Below, in pieces: positions 44,942 through 56,896 of a stretch of DNA of 64,000 nt (positions are counted from its first letter, which is position 1; the number at the start of each line of letters is the position of its first letter). Made by a program: the position numbers and the translations under genes. This stretch comes from Hypoxylon rubiginosum (lineage: Eukaryota > Ascomycota > Sordariomycetes > Xylariales > Hypoxylaceae): contig CADCXA010000016.1 of assembly GCA_902806565.1 (NCBI GenBank), forward strand, positions 1,178,001-1,242,000, given 5' to 3'. The notes beneath the pieces are model-generated. The model did not search any database, was not told the DNA's origin, and saw nothing but the letters and a program-made list of their open reading frames with translations.

Positions 44942-45905
44942 TCAGAAATAACTGAAGTCATCTAAGGGGACATCAGGTTCGGCGTTGAAATTGAAAAAGG
45001 GGTCCGCGGGCTCTTCGAACTTGGAGTACCTGTGGCGACGCACCCAGCCACGCTCGTCGTCGTCATCGTCGAGTGGGTAGTACTCCCACGCGTTGATCCG
45101 GACCATTTGCTCTTCCCCCACGATGGCGCGGTGCTGGGGGACCGACATGGCGAGCATGGAAATCCACCACAGCGCCAGATCCGTAGTGAGCTCGTTCTCG
45201 CCGTGCCTGGACCACGGAATCGGCATAAGAGCTACTTTCCAAAGTTCCGGCGTAATCAAACTAAAACAGCACACCATAAGGTCTTCGTTCGTCTGGATGT
45301 ACCCATATCGGGTCTTCGCAGATTTGCATAGGTTTGCCAGCTGCCTAAGCGGCCAGAGACCTTCCTTGCTAGTACCCCCGGGGTGATCGGCTAACTTCCT
45401 CCCCTGAAATTTCGAGCTTGATTTGCCTAGGCCGACCACTAGGTTCGCTTGAGGGTATTCGTCAAGTGCAATGAGGTGGTCTACCGGCGCCCGTGAACTG
45501 ATCCTGGGGAAGTCCGTTCCGTCCCGGCTCCGAAGATTTATTGCGTAGGAGGATGCCGTCATGGAGGTTAAGGTGCTTCCTGGCAAATTCGAGAGTCGGG
45601 CCGATTATCTTACTGTTCCATTTGAGCAGGTGTCTGATATCGTTGGGTCCGGCGATCTCATTGACGGTAAGAACCTGATCGAGGTCTGGCGCTGCTAGCC
45701 TTTGATTTGGGATTTGAAGGTCAAAAATGTGGCTATAACTTTCATTGAGGTTGTCTAAATTGAAGTCATCCCAAACCACAATATTATCGCCGAATTTTGG
45801 CCATCTGCCCCTGCTATTCTTATAGGCTGTAGATTTACAAGGTATGAACGGCTTTGGTTGACTGAGAACACGGCGCAAGGTGGTAGTATACGGACTAGTA
45901 GCCAT
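44942..45905 (-). pseudogene. Hypothetical fungal protein gene with a single-base frameshift
   Basis: Two overlapping minus-strand frames together make one protein of about 320 residues. The first (45905 to about 45525) ends coding at LLKWNSKIIGPTLEFARKHL...LRNKSS; the second (from about 45524 to 44942) continues RDGTDFPRISSRAPVDHLIALDEYPQANLVVGLGK, split here for reading, then GLWPLRQLANLCKSAKTRYGYI, MPIPWSRHGENELTTDLALWW and RGWVRRHRYSKFEEP. The block from DHLIALDEYP to RHRYS is characteristic of a family of uncharacterised ascomycete proteins whose distant similarity is to protein-kinase-like sequences; no kinase catalytic motif is visible. No GT-AG intron can join the frames. One extra G in the CCGGGAC run (plus-strand CCC at 45523-45525) would explain it: either a real pseudogenising insertion or a sequencing error. 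Confidence 0.65.
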
Positions 45906-47389
45906 GTTTGCAACACAATGACAAACTAGCTAGTCTCTCTACGCAAGGTGATTCGACGGCGATAAACTTGATAAGTAAGGCAGAAGAATATGGCAGTCTT
46001 TCGCTTTCTAGTCCTCGTAACATTTAGAGCCAAGTACGCCCTCCCCCTCTATATTTTATAAACCATCAAGGCCGCTAAGCACTGGGAGGTGTTGTGCGTC
46101 CAGGTGACAAGTGACGCGCGAACCGCGAACCGCGAATATGTGACCAGTCATAATTGTCTATTTACTGGTAACACCGTTTCTTTGTCAAGAATCTAGCACA
46201 AGTATAGCTCCTTGTCTAACAACGCCGTGAAAGGGGGGAATTCTAACATGCAAAAAGGTATTCAAGATGACAGAAATAACTAATGAAACAGTACAGAGTA
46301 TTTACTGCTATTCGAGTAGCAAGTGGTTTGACATTTTAAAATTATCGATAACTTATAATTAACCGTATCGCCCCTGAAGCAAAAGAAATAGAGACTTATC
46401 TCAGGCATGTCTGCCCTAAAGTCAGCACAACTTAGCTTAATTTGTATAAGTCAATGATACCACTAGGCCGGGTAAAAATGCCAACGTTGCACACATTTCT
46501 TTGGTAACAACAGGTACCTTATTACACTGATGAGCCAAATTTTCTACAGCGGGTAGCCCGAGACAGTGAAGCACGATTTCGATAAGACCTGTGACGATCA
46601 TTGGATATGTCGTCCTGACTCTTGTCTTGTTTCGGTGTTAATCGGCGTTCGAATGAGAAATTAGTGCGGTGTCATATTTCAAACAACCAACACCGCCTCA
46701 GGGGAAAGTAAGAACCCCCCCTTTAATCACAATTGTAGCAGCTCGAATTGTCCTGGAGTTTAAGAAAGAAAGAAAAACTTGATAAGTGACCTACCTTACA
46801 GCTTAGCTCCTAAGGTTAATACTACGAAAAATGATATATAACAAGTAATTCTAGGTTAAACATATCGAATTATAGATTCCATGGCGCTCTCAGCCCCCAT
46901 CGTGTCGTCGGCCAGACCGCTAGTTCAGAACAGAAACCCGCGGAGTTTATTACATGTGAAGACTTGTCTAGGGGTAGATAGCATCAGAAAAGGGGAACCC
47001 GTCAAGTTTGCTTACTGTACTTGGTTGAGACAGTCATCAGCTGTGTTAAAGAATTTGACTGCGTGTGCAACCATTAGTTGCTCTGCTGCTCGCGAGCATT
47101 GGGTGGAAGTATTTATGCGGCTGAATATGTCTCGAATTATGTAACCACATCGGCGCAGAGAGAATGGCAACGGTGGCTCACCGAATGTCACCGAATGTCA
47201 CCGGGTATCACCGGATGGCGCCGGCGCTTATTTAGTGGAGCTCCGTCCACCGTAATTCGGCCCGGCTTTTTTTGGTAGTCTGCAGTTGGGCTTGGCAAGG
47301 TTCTCACAAGCCGAGTCGGGAACGCTTTGTTCTACAGAGACAATTCGCTCAGGCTGAGAGGCTGACAGTGAGGTGTGCAAAGGGCCACG
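45906..47389. other. Divergent spacer, 1.5 kb
   Basis: AT-rich, especially 46240-46480 and 46800-46870. The frames at 46881-47278 have no motif. A short direct repeat CACCGAATGT/CACCGGATG lies at 47179-47220 (four GTCACCGAAT/TATCACCGGAT-type units). Promoters of the flanking divergent genes are presumed. Confidence 0.5.
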
Positions 47390-48847
47390 ATGAAGTTTCA
47401 CGGAGAAAGGCCTATAAATTGTGAGGAGGCACCGTCGGAATTATCTGTTGACCTCGGTAGGTTGGCTAACGAAACTCGGCTCCCCCTCGGTCTCGGTTCA
47501 TTGGGCCGGCACGTACTGCAATCGACCATCATGATATTACCCCTCATGCACCTTGCGCCCGGGCTCTTCGGGGTTCGAGCGAGCACTTGTCAGACTACCG
47601 TTCTCACCGCTGCAGCAACCGCGGCTTCTTTATCCGCAGTCCTCGCCATGCGTCGTAAGACAGCCTTCACGCCCTCGCCGCGCAAGACGATCCTCCCGAC
47701 GCTCTCGGCCCAGGATATAGCGGCCCTGCCATATCCGCCCGATGTACTGCCCGGGTCGAGAGATGTAACTACTCCGTATGGGTCGATACGCATCTACGAA
47801 TCGGGACCGGAGGACGGGGAGAGGGTCCTCCTCGTGCACGGCATTAGCACGCCGGCGGTAGCACTAGGCGACCTCGCGAATGAGTTAGTTAAGCGGGGAT
47901 ATCGAGTCATGCTCTTTGGTAATTCTATGCCCTTCGACCCTACTACTACTGGAAAAGAGCAAAGTTGGTCGCTCGTTAACCACTCTAAATCTGTAGATCT
48001 CTTCGGTCGCGGATACTCGGACGCGCCCGACTTAGTCTACGACGCGCGGCTCTTCGTGACCCAGATACTACTAGTCCTAGCATCGTCACGAGTGTCTTGG
48101 AACAGTTTCCATCTTGTGGGGTATTCCCTTGGCGGCGGCCTCGTCGTCTCTTTCACGAGGTACTTCCCGCATCTCGTCAGCTCAGCCACCTTGCTGGCCA
48201 CCGGCGGCTTGATTCGGTCGTACCACATCAGCTGGCAGAGCTGGTTGTTGTACAACTCCGGGCTCCTGCCCGACTATCTGGTGAAGTGGCTGGTCCGCAG
48301 GAGGATTCGGCCAAAGGACGAGGATCGAGAGTCGGCGCCACAATTACGGCAGAACGCGAGGGCCGACATCGCGTCTGCTGAGACTAAGAAGTACTCACCC
48401 AACGGGGACAGCGATGCCACCGGCGGCGACGACTTCGATAGCGCAGGCGTTTCAAAGTTTCGGCCAGGAGTTACCGTATCGTCAGTTATAAGGTGGCAAA
48501 TAGACAACCACAAAGGATTTATTCCGGCCTTTATAAGCTCGATGCGAAACGCCCCTATCTATGCACCCCAGGGGGACTGGAAAGCTCTAGGAGCAATCCT
48601 GCGAGAAAGAAGGGAAGAGTGCTCTCGCGAGGCTGATATTCCCCCGTTAGGTCTCCGTGCTGGAAAGATTCTGATGGTGCTTGGAGAGGACGATCCTGTC
48701 GTTATCAAAGATGAAGCGATAGAAGATGCTACACAGATACTAGGATGCGACGGAGTTGAGTTCGTAGTTTTGCCTCAAGGTCATGAACTGCCTATTACGA
48801 ACAGCTACGGTGTTGCGAACGCAATGGAGAATTTTTGGCACCAATAG
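47390..48847 (+). CDS. Alpha/beta hydrolase
   Basis: Exons 47390-47918 and 47997-48847, 459 aa. The ATG at 47390 is used; an upstream GTG is in frame. The 78-nt intron (GTAATT...CTGTAG, with a GTTAAC branch) is a multiple of three without stops, so the unspliced frame is also open, but splicing restores the canonical VMLFDLFGRGYSDAP strand. Hydrolase features: LLVHGIS (oxyanion loop), nucleophile Ser in GYSLGG, acid Asp in VLGEDDPVV and His in PQGHELP. A hydrophobic segment near residues 60-85 (LTAAATAASLSAVLAM) may be a membrane anchor. An acidic, Ser/Asp-rich insertion of about 50 residues (KKYSPNGDSDATGGDDF) interrupts the lid domain. Substrate unknown; relatives are annotated as lipases or esterases. 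Confidence 0.88.
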   Translation: MKFHGERPINCEEAPSELSVDLGRLANETRLPLGLGSLGRHVLQSTIMILPLMHLAPGLFGVRASTCQTTVLTAAATAASLSAVLAMRRKTAFTPSPRKTILPTLSAQDIAALPYPPDVLPGSRDVTTPYGSIRIYESGPEDGERVLLVHGISTPAVALGDLANELVKRGYRVMLFGNSMPFDPTTTGKEQSWSLVNHSKSVDLFGRGYSDAPDLVYDARLFVTQILLVLASSRVSWNSFHLVGYSLGGGLVVSFTRYFPHLVSSATLLATGGLIRSYHISWQSWLLYNSGLLPDYLVKWLVRRRIRPKDEDRESAPQLRQNARADIASAETKKYSPNGDSDATGGDDFDSAGVSKFRPGVTVSSVIRWQIDNHKGFIPAFISSMRNAPIYAPQGDWKALGAILRERREECSREADIPPLGLRAGKILMVLGEDDPVVIKDEAIEDATQILGCDGVEFVVLPQGHELPITNSYGVANAMENFWHQ

Positions 48848-51800
48848 AGAATAGATTGAGCAGGCTTCTAGACCCGTAGATCTTTAGAATTTCCAGACTC
48901 TTTACTTTTCACCGGGTCGCAACTCTGATGCGTGTATTGTAGTATTACAATGGATACTGCTTCTTCCACAACTGCACTAGCTAATGAAAGGCTAGCTACC
49001 AGCGGTGATAGACTCATATATCTTCCTGCACAATCATCTGTCAGTTACCTATCACCAAGGCTGCAAGAGATAGGATATCAAACTTAGCTATCGAAGTGAT
49101 GTAGTCACTTCATGATGCCGACTTGCTTCATGCAGCTTTAGAAAACGACATGCGGAAATAAATGACTTCCAAACTATTATCTCCCATGAATAGACTATCC
49201 GCGAGGGGCTAGAACTGGGCTGGAACTGTAAGACAAGCTCCGTTCATGATGCTCGCAGGTTTCGAGTTTCTTTGCCCGAGTCCAATAGTAATAGCCTAAG
49301 CACTTATCTGCTGTACGATAGTAGATAGGTGGAACTATTACTTCACGCATAGCTTCGGCAACGAAGCTGTTATCATCTTGCGTCTAGTTTCCGACGCATT
49401 GCCGCGTGCTTGACGTCTTACGTTATACATGTAGGGTGCCACTGGTGCGATGCAGTTTGCTTAGCTGGATGGTAATCATGGAGCATCTCATCTGCGGTAG
49501 CAGCCCGAGACACACAATACTATACCAACATAGATGTGGCAATCCAGTAATGACCAATGAGACCACAGACGAATATGGCCCTCCTTTGTTTCGTACGATG
49601 TGATGCATAATGGGGACCAGATAGCACATCGATCCAATTGACGCCATATATTCGTCGAGAAGCGGATTCGTCGGCCATTAGTTCGGGCAGAGTGCCAAGC
49701 TCATTGGCTCTATCTTTCAATATATGCTATACCTATCGTATTACGTCCCGCATAGTAGTTGGTGTGGATAAGGGTAGCGTACATTCTTCTACTACGCTGT
49801 CATGCGCTCCCGTACCGTCCGAAATAGAATCTGGGGATTGATTACTGATGCTCGGAGCCCATATGTTTGATCGTAGCACCGTCTAGGGGGCCGGCGTGGC
49901 TGCAGACGACCAACCACGGTGGCGAAGTGGCGTTAAACTGGGAAACTTGAGAAAATGCGTCCTTTTTGAGAATAGAATGATAGAATGAGCAGAGTAGTCG
50001 GATCGAATGGGGTCCGGGTTCTGGCGTTAACAGCAACTAAAGAAAACGCGAGACATACCGCTGCGTCTACGTACATCATCTCCTGTCTATCTTTTCTATC
50101 CTTTTGACTGATATGAAATTGGAACAGCTGGGGTTGAGGTGGGACAGAGACGAGTGACCATTCAGAGATGGAATGTTTGCAGATCGAATGACTAGGCGAA
50201 TGACTGGCGCAAGCCGAAGGACGACTGCATATATGATTGGTAAGAGACGTCTAAACTGAAATAAATCCGCAGTAGCACGGGCTGGACTTGCAGACTTGTA
50301 GAAGGCGCTGTGGCTGTGACTGTGTGCGACTAGGACCAGGGAGGATCCGGAGTATGTATACATAGTAGAAAAAAAGAAGGGCTGACGATCTGAAGGCCTC
50401 GCCCTTGAGGTTGAAGTGATTACCCAGTACGGGGTAAGAAAATACTGTAGGGTCCAGAGTTTATGCCTACACACTCGGAAATTATACCCAACGTGATGGA
50501 AATAATCTTCGTTGAGATACCATATGATGTAAAATGATTGTCGTCTGCGTAAGGTGTGAGGAAATGTGTGCTATGGAGTATGTAAGGGCTACTTTGTTGA
50601 CATGAAAGGAGTGTGTCAGATAGAGCGTCTGCTGAGGAATGGTTCGAATGGATTTCTACATAGTACTTAGCTGCTTAGCGGCCCAGTGGTTAAGGGAACG
50701 GCAGAAGGGTAGGGGTCTCCCCTTCTACCCCGCAATTCTGTTGAGTTCTGGATTGCAGGTGACGTAAGGTAATAGCAAATGGGGGTATGAGGGGCAGGGG
50801 GGCATAGCTCGGTGCTAGCAGTTATTAGCTGTCTAGCTGCCTGGCCTGCCTGGCCTGCACGGTCTACCGATGCACTGGCCTTTCCGGAAATGCACTAGCG
50901 TAGGGTAAGACTCAGGGTACCCAGCCAATAGGAGACCCTTTTTATGTCTTTGTATGGTTAAGCCATGTCGATCAGGTGGGCCCGTCTTGCAGATGTTCCA
51001 AGTATCAGAACTGACATAGCACTCCCCCTGTCCCCATATTGCAGCTTACAAGCTGCCTGGCTGCTTCTATCCTATCCTGGATCCATATTAAATCCTACCA
51101 AATCTGAGATTCTAACTCGTAGACAACCCTCCTGAAGTTCATTCATTCAATTCGCCTTCTTCAGTTCTATACTCTTTCTTCCCTACTTTGGCAACACCTA
51201 TTCTATTCAAGTTCCTGATCGAGTTGACCATCACCAATCTGTCATTCTACGTCTGACTACCTACGATCAGTCATCTATCTCTACAGCTTTGATCATCCAG
51301 ACCAATACCAACTTACGAGCCTTGCTTACCCCGCTTCAATCTGTTGATCTTATCGTGTCGAACACGTCCCCATAGCGACCGAGTCAGTCAATACTACACG
51401 AAGCGGCATCGTCAATCCAATGAACTTAACGTAACGCATACGATTGGGTCTCGGCAGCTTCCTTAGATAACCTGCACCGGACTCTTACCCGCGTCAAAGA
51501 ACGAACGGCTGATCCTTTGTCATTGTCACACCTACTCTACTTTTACGGAGTCAACTCTCCTTGTCACCTTTCCACCCCTTCGCCTACCCAGCAGTCCAGC
51601 CAGCCAGCTCGAGCCATATCCACAAAGGAACATCTCATCCTGTCTCATCACCTCCGATCTGATTAACCTGCCGTCCTCTATTTATTTCGCCCATTGTCCT
51701 TGTATCCGCCCAAATTCAATCATTCCACACAACAGGCCTTGGGTTTCATTTCTCCCTACTTTTATAGCACCACATCATACCACCGCCCCGGTTGAAACAC

Positions 51801-51931
51801 GCACCACGGAATCCACATCGTGCGATTGGCCCAGCTACATAAAGACAAATACGCCCTTCTCGAGCACCCTTTCGATTTGATCTTTCTTTGTCCGTCCCAT
51901 TGAAACCATTACAACTACTACAGCTACCAAG
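48848..51931. other. Gene-poor region and long leader, 3.1 kb
   Basis: No coding gene is supported; frames at 49406-50474 lack motifs. The part from about 51050 to 51931 is pyrimidine-rich, rich in TCAT/CATC and CTCC, and almost free of plus-strand ATGs in good context close to the gene, which fits a long promoter and 5' UTR of the Ser-rich gene at 51932. A GGGTAGGGG/CCCCTTCTACCC imperfect hairpin lies near 50708-50735. Confidence 0.5.
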
Positions 51932-52714
51932 ATGTCCAACGACAACGCCAACAACGGCGACCGCCGCAGCTCTGTCACTTCTGCTGCCTTCTCTAACCTC
52001 TTCCACCGAAGCAACTCGACGTCGGCCGGAAATGGTAACTCGGCTGCAGCTAGAGATCAACGTCGAAGACTTTCCGTTACCACCTTGGGTCTATCCGGCG
52101 CTTCGCCCAACTCTGCGAGCACCCCCTTCGGAATCCGACGAGGCAGCATCTCCACTACCAACTCGGATTCCATCGATGAGAGTGCCGTCGATGATGAAGA
52201 GTCTGCCAAGGCGGGCCCTACTTCTCCCTTCGCTCGTCGCATGAGCTTTGGTGCTCAGGCCATGCGCAATCTACGCACCGTTCCAACTAGCCCCGGATCA
52301 ACTGGTAGGCCACCCCAGCAGTCAAGACGTATTTCTAATGCAAATGCGCGTGCTCCACCTGCCGGTGTCTCGCCCGCCTCTACTGCTACGAGACGGGCAA
52401 GCACCTCTCAGGCAAGCAACACACTACCTTACAGAACCCCTTCTGACGTGATTTCTGCTCGGGCAGACAACGGCTACAACTGGTCCGAGCAGCTTAGATC
52501 CCGCGCCGAGAGCAGTGTTCAAGGCCACCGCCCGTCCCACGGCTCTTATGGTTCGCCGCCTCGCGGCAGTGGACCTCATGACCGTTCCAAGTCCGTCTCC
52601 GAAATGCCAGCCCCGCCTCAGCAGGCTGCGGCCGTAAAGCCGAAGCAGCCTGAGAGACCCAAGCCGGATCACATGCAAGAGCGCATCCTCAAGGGTGACT
52701 TTTACATGGACTGA
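51932..52714 (+). CDS. Ser/Arg-rich conserved fungal protein, 260 aa
   Basis: Single exon with a good ATG context (ACCAAGATGTCC). Low-complexity, Ser/Ala/Pro/Arg-rich and without signal peptide or membrane segment. The conserved core RRLSVTTLGLSGASP...STPFGIRRGSISTTNSDSIDESAVDDEE and SPFARRMSFGAQAMR contains several RRxS/RRMS-type sites that fit basophilic kinases (PKA-like), and the C-terminus ends MQERILKGDFYMD, also conserved in my memory of ascomycete homologues. Function unknown; the repeated phosphosite motifs suggest a signalling target. A long pyrimidine-rich leader precedes it. Confidence 0.82.
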   Translation: MSNDNANNGDRRSSVTSAAFSNLFHRSNSTSAGNGNSAAARDQRRRLSVTTLGLSGASPNSASTPFGIRRGSISTTNSDSIDESAVDDEESAKAGPTSPFARRMSFGAQAMRNLRTVPTSPGSTGRPPQQSRRISNANARAPPAGVSPASTATRRASTSQASNTLPYRTPSDVISARADNGYNWSEQLRSRAESSVQGHRPSHGSYGSPPRGSGPHDRSKSVSEMPAPPQQAAAVKPKQPERPKPDHMQERILKGDFYMD

Positions 52715-54098
52715 TCGGGCTGGGTGCGTGCATCACAAGGGGAATACGAAAGCTAACATGATTAAATGGTATGAAGACCGTGTCTCCCTTGTATTGCATC
52801 CTACACGAGATTCTGATCATCTTCAAGGCTATGCGTCGTCTGTTTTGCCGACTGTATTTCCTTTGCGCCTCGTCTCTTTTTAACTGACGTCACTCACTTC
52901 GACGACTTCTTTTCGTGGCGTTTGAGACGCGGAAGTCCGGTGGGTGGACGGGTAAATTGAATTCCCCCCCCCAAAACATGCTTAGGCCCAAAGAGGAGAA
53001 GAACGGCGTCGCGTCCGGGGATGACGTGACATTCGGAAGACTGCCGAAAGTCGTGTATGGAGTGATCGGCTTTGCTGATCGGCTTTGCTAAGTGGTTCGA
53101 CATTGTTGACCTACGGAACATGAAAGAAAGTCCAAGCATTGTCGAGAATTCGAGAGGGGTTCGGCCGAATATCAAGGTAGCCCTGATATTCGTGCAAGCA
53201 CGGGATTGGGTTGGTATGCAGTGTGACTGACCATCACACATTTATTCGAAGACCAACAATCAATGGGAATGACGCGGTTGTTGCACTTAGATACCTAAGT
53301 ATCTACTTTCCAACGTACCTCATTTTGTAGGGATAAATTCAACACCAAAAAATTGAGAAAAAAATCAATGATCATGATGGCTAAGGAACTAGCTAGAAAG
53401 AATGATCAACCACCTCACATGTGGTAGTAGAGTACAACGCATTGTTAAATATTGAATAAGTTCATATGTAAAGTAACGCCGATAAAGACAGGGAAAGGCG
53501 GTTGTCCGAACCCGCTCCCTGGGCGCCATCTCCGCGAATAAATAAACCCGAGCGACGCCGCCTCCTTTTTTTTCTCTTTCGCCGTAGACCTATTCCCTCC
53601 TCCGGTTTACCCATCATCCCAACGCGCCTTGGCTATGTACTCCCGACGCCTGCTTACACGCCTTTTGGCAAAGCCATATAAGTTAAATCCCCCATAATAC
53701 GCAAGGCTAAGCGATAGTAATTTCGAGTTGATGATCACCGGTAAAACTTGAGCATGATACACATGCTATACCACAACCAACCCGACGGAAGAGTCGTCGG
53801 AGGGAGGTGGTAAATAAAAAAAACAATGAAGAATGGGAGGAGTGAGTGGCGAGTGGTGCGAATACCCACCACCGAAAAGTGGCCTGCCTCTTTCTCGACA
53901 GGAAGGCCACGTAGTAATACAAGTTTTTCATGTACGAAAAGCGCGCCGTAAGGAGACACGCGCACACGCACACGCACAAAGCGCCATAACATATTCCGTC
54001 GAGACTTTCGACAGATAAAAAGAAGTGTTGGGGCTAAGAGCTCCGACGCGGAATGGTCAGAGCCTAGAGATGTCGGAACGTGTTACGTCCCACTACTC
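52715..54098. other. Intergenic between convergent genes, 1.4 kb
   Basis: No supported gene. Contains a 13-bp tandem duplication (TGATCGGCTTTGC twice, 53061-53086) and a CACACGCACACG run near 53955-53980, which creates a cysteine-valine-rich minus-strand frame that is not a gene. 53560-53600 is pyrimidine-rich. Confidence 0.5.
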
Positions 54099-56896
54099 CT
54101 AGAATTGGAAAAAGTTCCCGTTCGGACCGCCGCCCTGTTGCTGCTGCGGCGGCGGCGCGCCAAAGCCCTCCATGGGGCCTATCATGTCGTTCTGCATCAT
54201 GTAGCGCATCGTGTCCTCGTACGAGGCCGGGTCCCCCGGGCTACCGCCACCGAAACCCGTCAGCGTGAGGCCCATGGCCTGTTCGAAGCCGTCGCCCAGG
54301 GTGGCGTAATCGAAATCGGGAGTCCCGAACGAGGCCGCCATGTACGGCATCAGGTTAGGAGCGATGGGCATATTCTGTGCCGCTGCCGCCGCCGCCGCAC
54401 TCTCACCCGTCGGGTCGTACATAAAGGGCTGGGCCGGCTGCGGTACCGTCCGCAACCAGGCCGCCTGGTTCTGGTACGCCTGAGCGCTGTTATTATCTGG
54501 GGCCTGCTGAACCGGATTCTGGCCGTTGCATGGCGGTCCGTTTCCGGTGGCTATCTCCGACAGCAGCTGTAATGGGGTGTTATTCGGCATGGAATTCGGC
54601 TGCTGCTGCTGCTGCTGTAGATGAGGGCCAGAGCCGTTGTTCGACGATGCCGTGGCAGGGTCATTATTTCCCGTTGCGGAAGGTTGCGACGCCATCGGCA
54701 GGTCTGGTTTTTCATCGCCCTCAGTCTTGCCCTGAGACTGTCCATGCTTAAAGAACCAGCTACGGAGCATGGCCAGAACGAGGAGGAATTTGCTAGCCGG
54801 GCGCGACTTATCTGACGCAGCGACGTCACGGAATTTATCAAGCAGCTTTTCGAGGTATTCTGCAACTTTCATGTTGTCCTTGTTAATGACTTTACCGAGT
54901 TCGGAATTCGAATTGCTCGCGCTGAAGTACATTTTTATCAGGATAACTACCGCATAGGCTACTCGGACGAAGCTAAAAATTGGGACACAGCGGATACTGT
55001 GGACATCCATAGATAGGAAGGTCTCGAAAATACCGTCGATCGCTGTGAGACAAGATGATAGAGCACTGATATGTGATGGCGTCAGGGAGTCGTCCAAACC
55101 TGGAATCGGCTCCCGAAGAGCTTCAGCACCGGTGGGAGGCCGGTACTCTTCCGGACTCTTATCCACATGTAGTGCAATCTCGTGCATGTAGAGATTTAGC
55201 ACATGGAAACTAAGGAGGAGGGATGCTGCATAATGTTAGTAGATATAGCACGACGAGATGAGGAAACAGACTTACGTCTCTTCTCTGCTTTCGGTATTGA
55301 TTCGCTGTACTTGGAAAGATCACGCTCGAACCCTCGGAGAGCGTACTGCACTTTCTGCTCTGTAATATTGATGAAGACGCTCGGGTCATCCATGGAAAAT
55401 TGAATGCCAACCTCCTCCGCAAGTCGATGCGTCCAGACGAGATGGCATAGATATCTGTCGGTTGATGCCGCTTGTGGGGAAGATTCCAAGATATCCATAC
55501 ACTCCGTCATAAACGACTGCCACCTAATCAGGTTGGGCCGGTGTAGGGCCATGGACACATTCGAAGCGAGGAAGTACACCGCGAGCCATGTACGCCGTGC
55601 TTCAATAGTCGTAGGGTCCGGAAGGGGCATTTTCCTGAACGGGTGGTCGCGCCAGGTATACGGCACCAGGCGAGATTTCGGGTTATGCTTTCTCCTCCCT
55701 AGACCAATATCGATCGACATGACGGCTGCTAAATGTACGAATTGGTAAAATTTGAGCTCTTCGAAGTGCTCAGGTGGATAGTACCAGATGACGCTGACTA
55801 GAAGGGCCTGGACTAACTCGAAGGACTTTCTACCCGCAATGATTATGCTGTCAGCAAATACCTGCATGATTTCCCTCACGAGTTGCCGTTGCAGTTTAGG
55901 TGACTCGGACGAAGCTGCTGCCATGACTGAGAGGAACAGAATCGGTTTCGTCTTTCGCACTTCGGCAGCAGTCGTGCCTTCGGGAAAGACAACTGCGGGT
56001 AGATGGTGTGTCATATCTTCCGTATACCGTACGAATAGCGCCGCGGCATCACTCATGGTCAGGATCCCGCGGTCAATTATGTCTGGTTGCTGCTCATATC
56101 CCAGACTAGGCTTCGGTGGTGCCGGTGAGGCGCTAGGAATATCGGCGGAGTTATCCGTGGTGTCGGTAAACTTCCGCTTCTGACCAGCCATGATGTTCGG
56201 CGGCGCATACGAATGCTTCTCTAGCTCGGGCGCAGGCTGGGGTGGAGGTTGAGCTTGAGCTTGAGGTTGAGGTTGGTGATCTCGGGGCGGCGGAGCGCCC
56301 CAGTCTCTTGCGGTCGAAGCATGGCTATATCCGTAGGTTTGGTCATCCGATGGGGGTGGATGGGCACTGGCAGGCGTTCCTCTGCTTGCGTGCAAGCTCG
56401 CTGTCAGAGCGTCTATCTTCTTCTCCAGCTCAGCAACGCGGCTGTCCGTCTTTTTCTGCCTCTTCCTCGTAGGCTGCGTCACAACGCAATTTCGTCCCGC
56501 TTTCGCACATCTCTTACAAGGTCCGTCAGGGTTCGCTGGATCAGGCTCGCATTTCACTTTCAATCCACGACAAGCCTCGCAAGCTCGCGGTCGCTTGGGA
56601 TCGTTCGGATCTTGCGGGGTGCCCCCGGGCGCATTGGGAGTGTCGCTAGATGCCGAGTGTGGCTGGCCGTTCGGAGTCTGAGGTGTAAAGACAGTAGCAG
56701 AAGCGCCCGGCGATGGGCCAGAGGCTTGGCTCTGAAGGTGCTGCTGAATTGGAGATTCGGGAAGGTCTGATGATGACGGCGGTGCTGAGGCGGGGATACC
56801 TGCGATGGCGAGGTGCGGCGGATTCGTCGGGCCATTGACGATAATTGAATCCTCGCCAGCATCGCGAAGACGTGGGTCTAGGGAAGCTGGATCCAT
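54099..56896 (-). CDS. Zn2Cys6 transcription factor, large
   Basis: Exons 56896-55276 and 55225-54099, 915 aa; the 50-nt intron has an ACTAACA branch. The ATG at 56896 begins MDPASLDPRLRDAG; the frame is open further upstream but the extension is basic and unlikely. The zinc cluster is RACEACRGLKVKCEPDPANPDG, cut here, with Cys106, Cys109, Cys116, Cys127, Cys130 and Cys137, followed by a basic linker (TRKRQKKTD) and a coiled coil (VAELEKKIDALTASL) for dimerisation. The fungal-specific middle region spans about 270-640 with the FVRYTEDMTHHLPAVVFPEG segment. Residues 700-915 are Gln/Asn/Pro/Gly-rich, with a CAG/CTG-coded polyQ run, an activation-domain look. The War1-like family is possible. 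Nuclear regulator; targets unknown. Confidence 0.92.
54600..54620 (-). repeat. CAG repeat coding for polyglutamine
   Basis: About seven consecutive CAG codons (minus strand) in the C-terminal activation-type region of the large Zn2Cys6 factor. A GCN/GCC run coding poly-Ala lies near 54380-54400. Confidence 0.85.

Noticed and set aside
50076..50474. 132-codon minus-strand frame
   Set aside because: No family, signal peptide or intron support; composition like the surrounding spacer.
50655..50790. Hairpin-like GGGTAGGGG/CCCCTTCTACCC as a structured RNA
   Set aside because: The stem is short and imperfect and there is no conserved context; left as an unclassified inverted repeat.
53707..53992. 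Minus-strand frames with repeated Cys-Val
   Set aside because: Created by a CACACG dinucleotide-like run; no other coding sign.
56249..56770. 173-codon plus-strand frame
   Set aside because: Antisense shadow of the zinc-cluster exon on the minus strand; Arg/Ser-rich with no motif.
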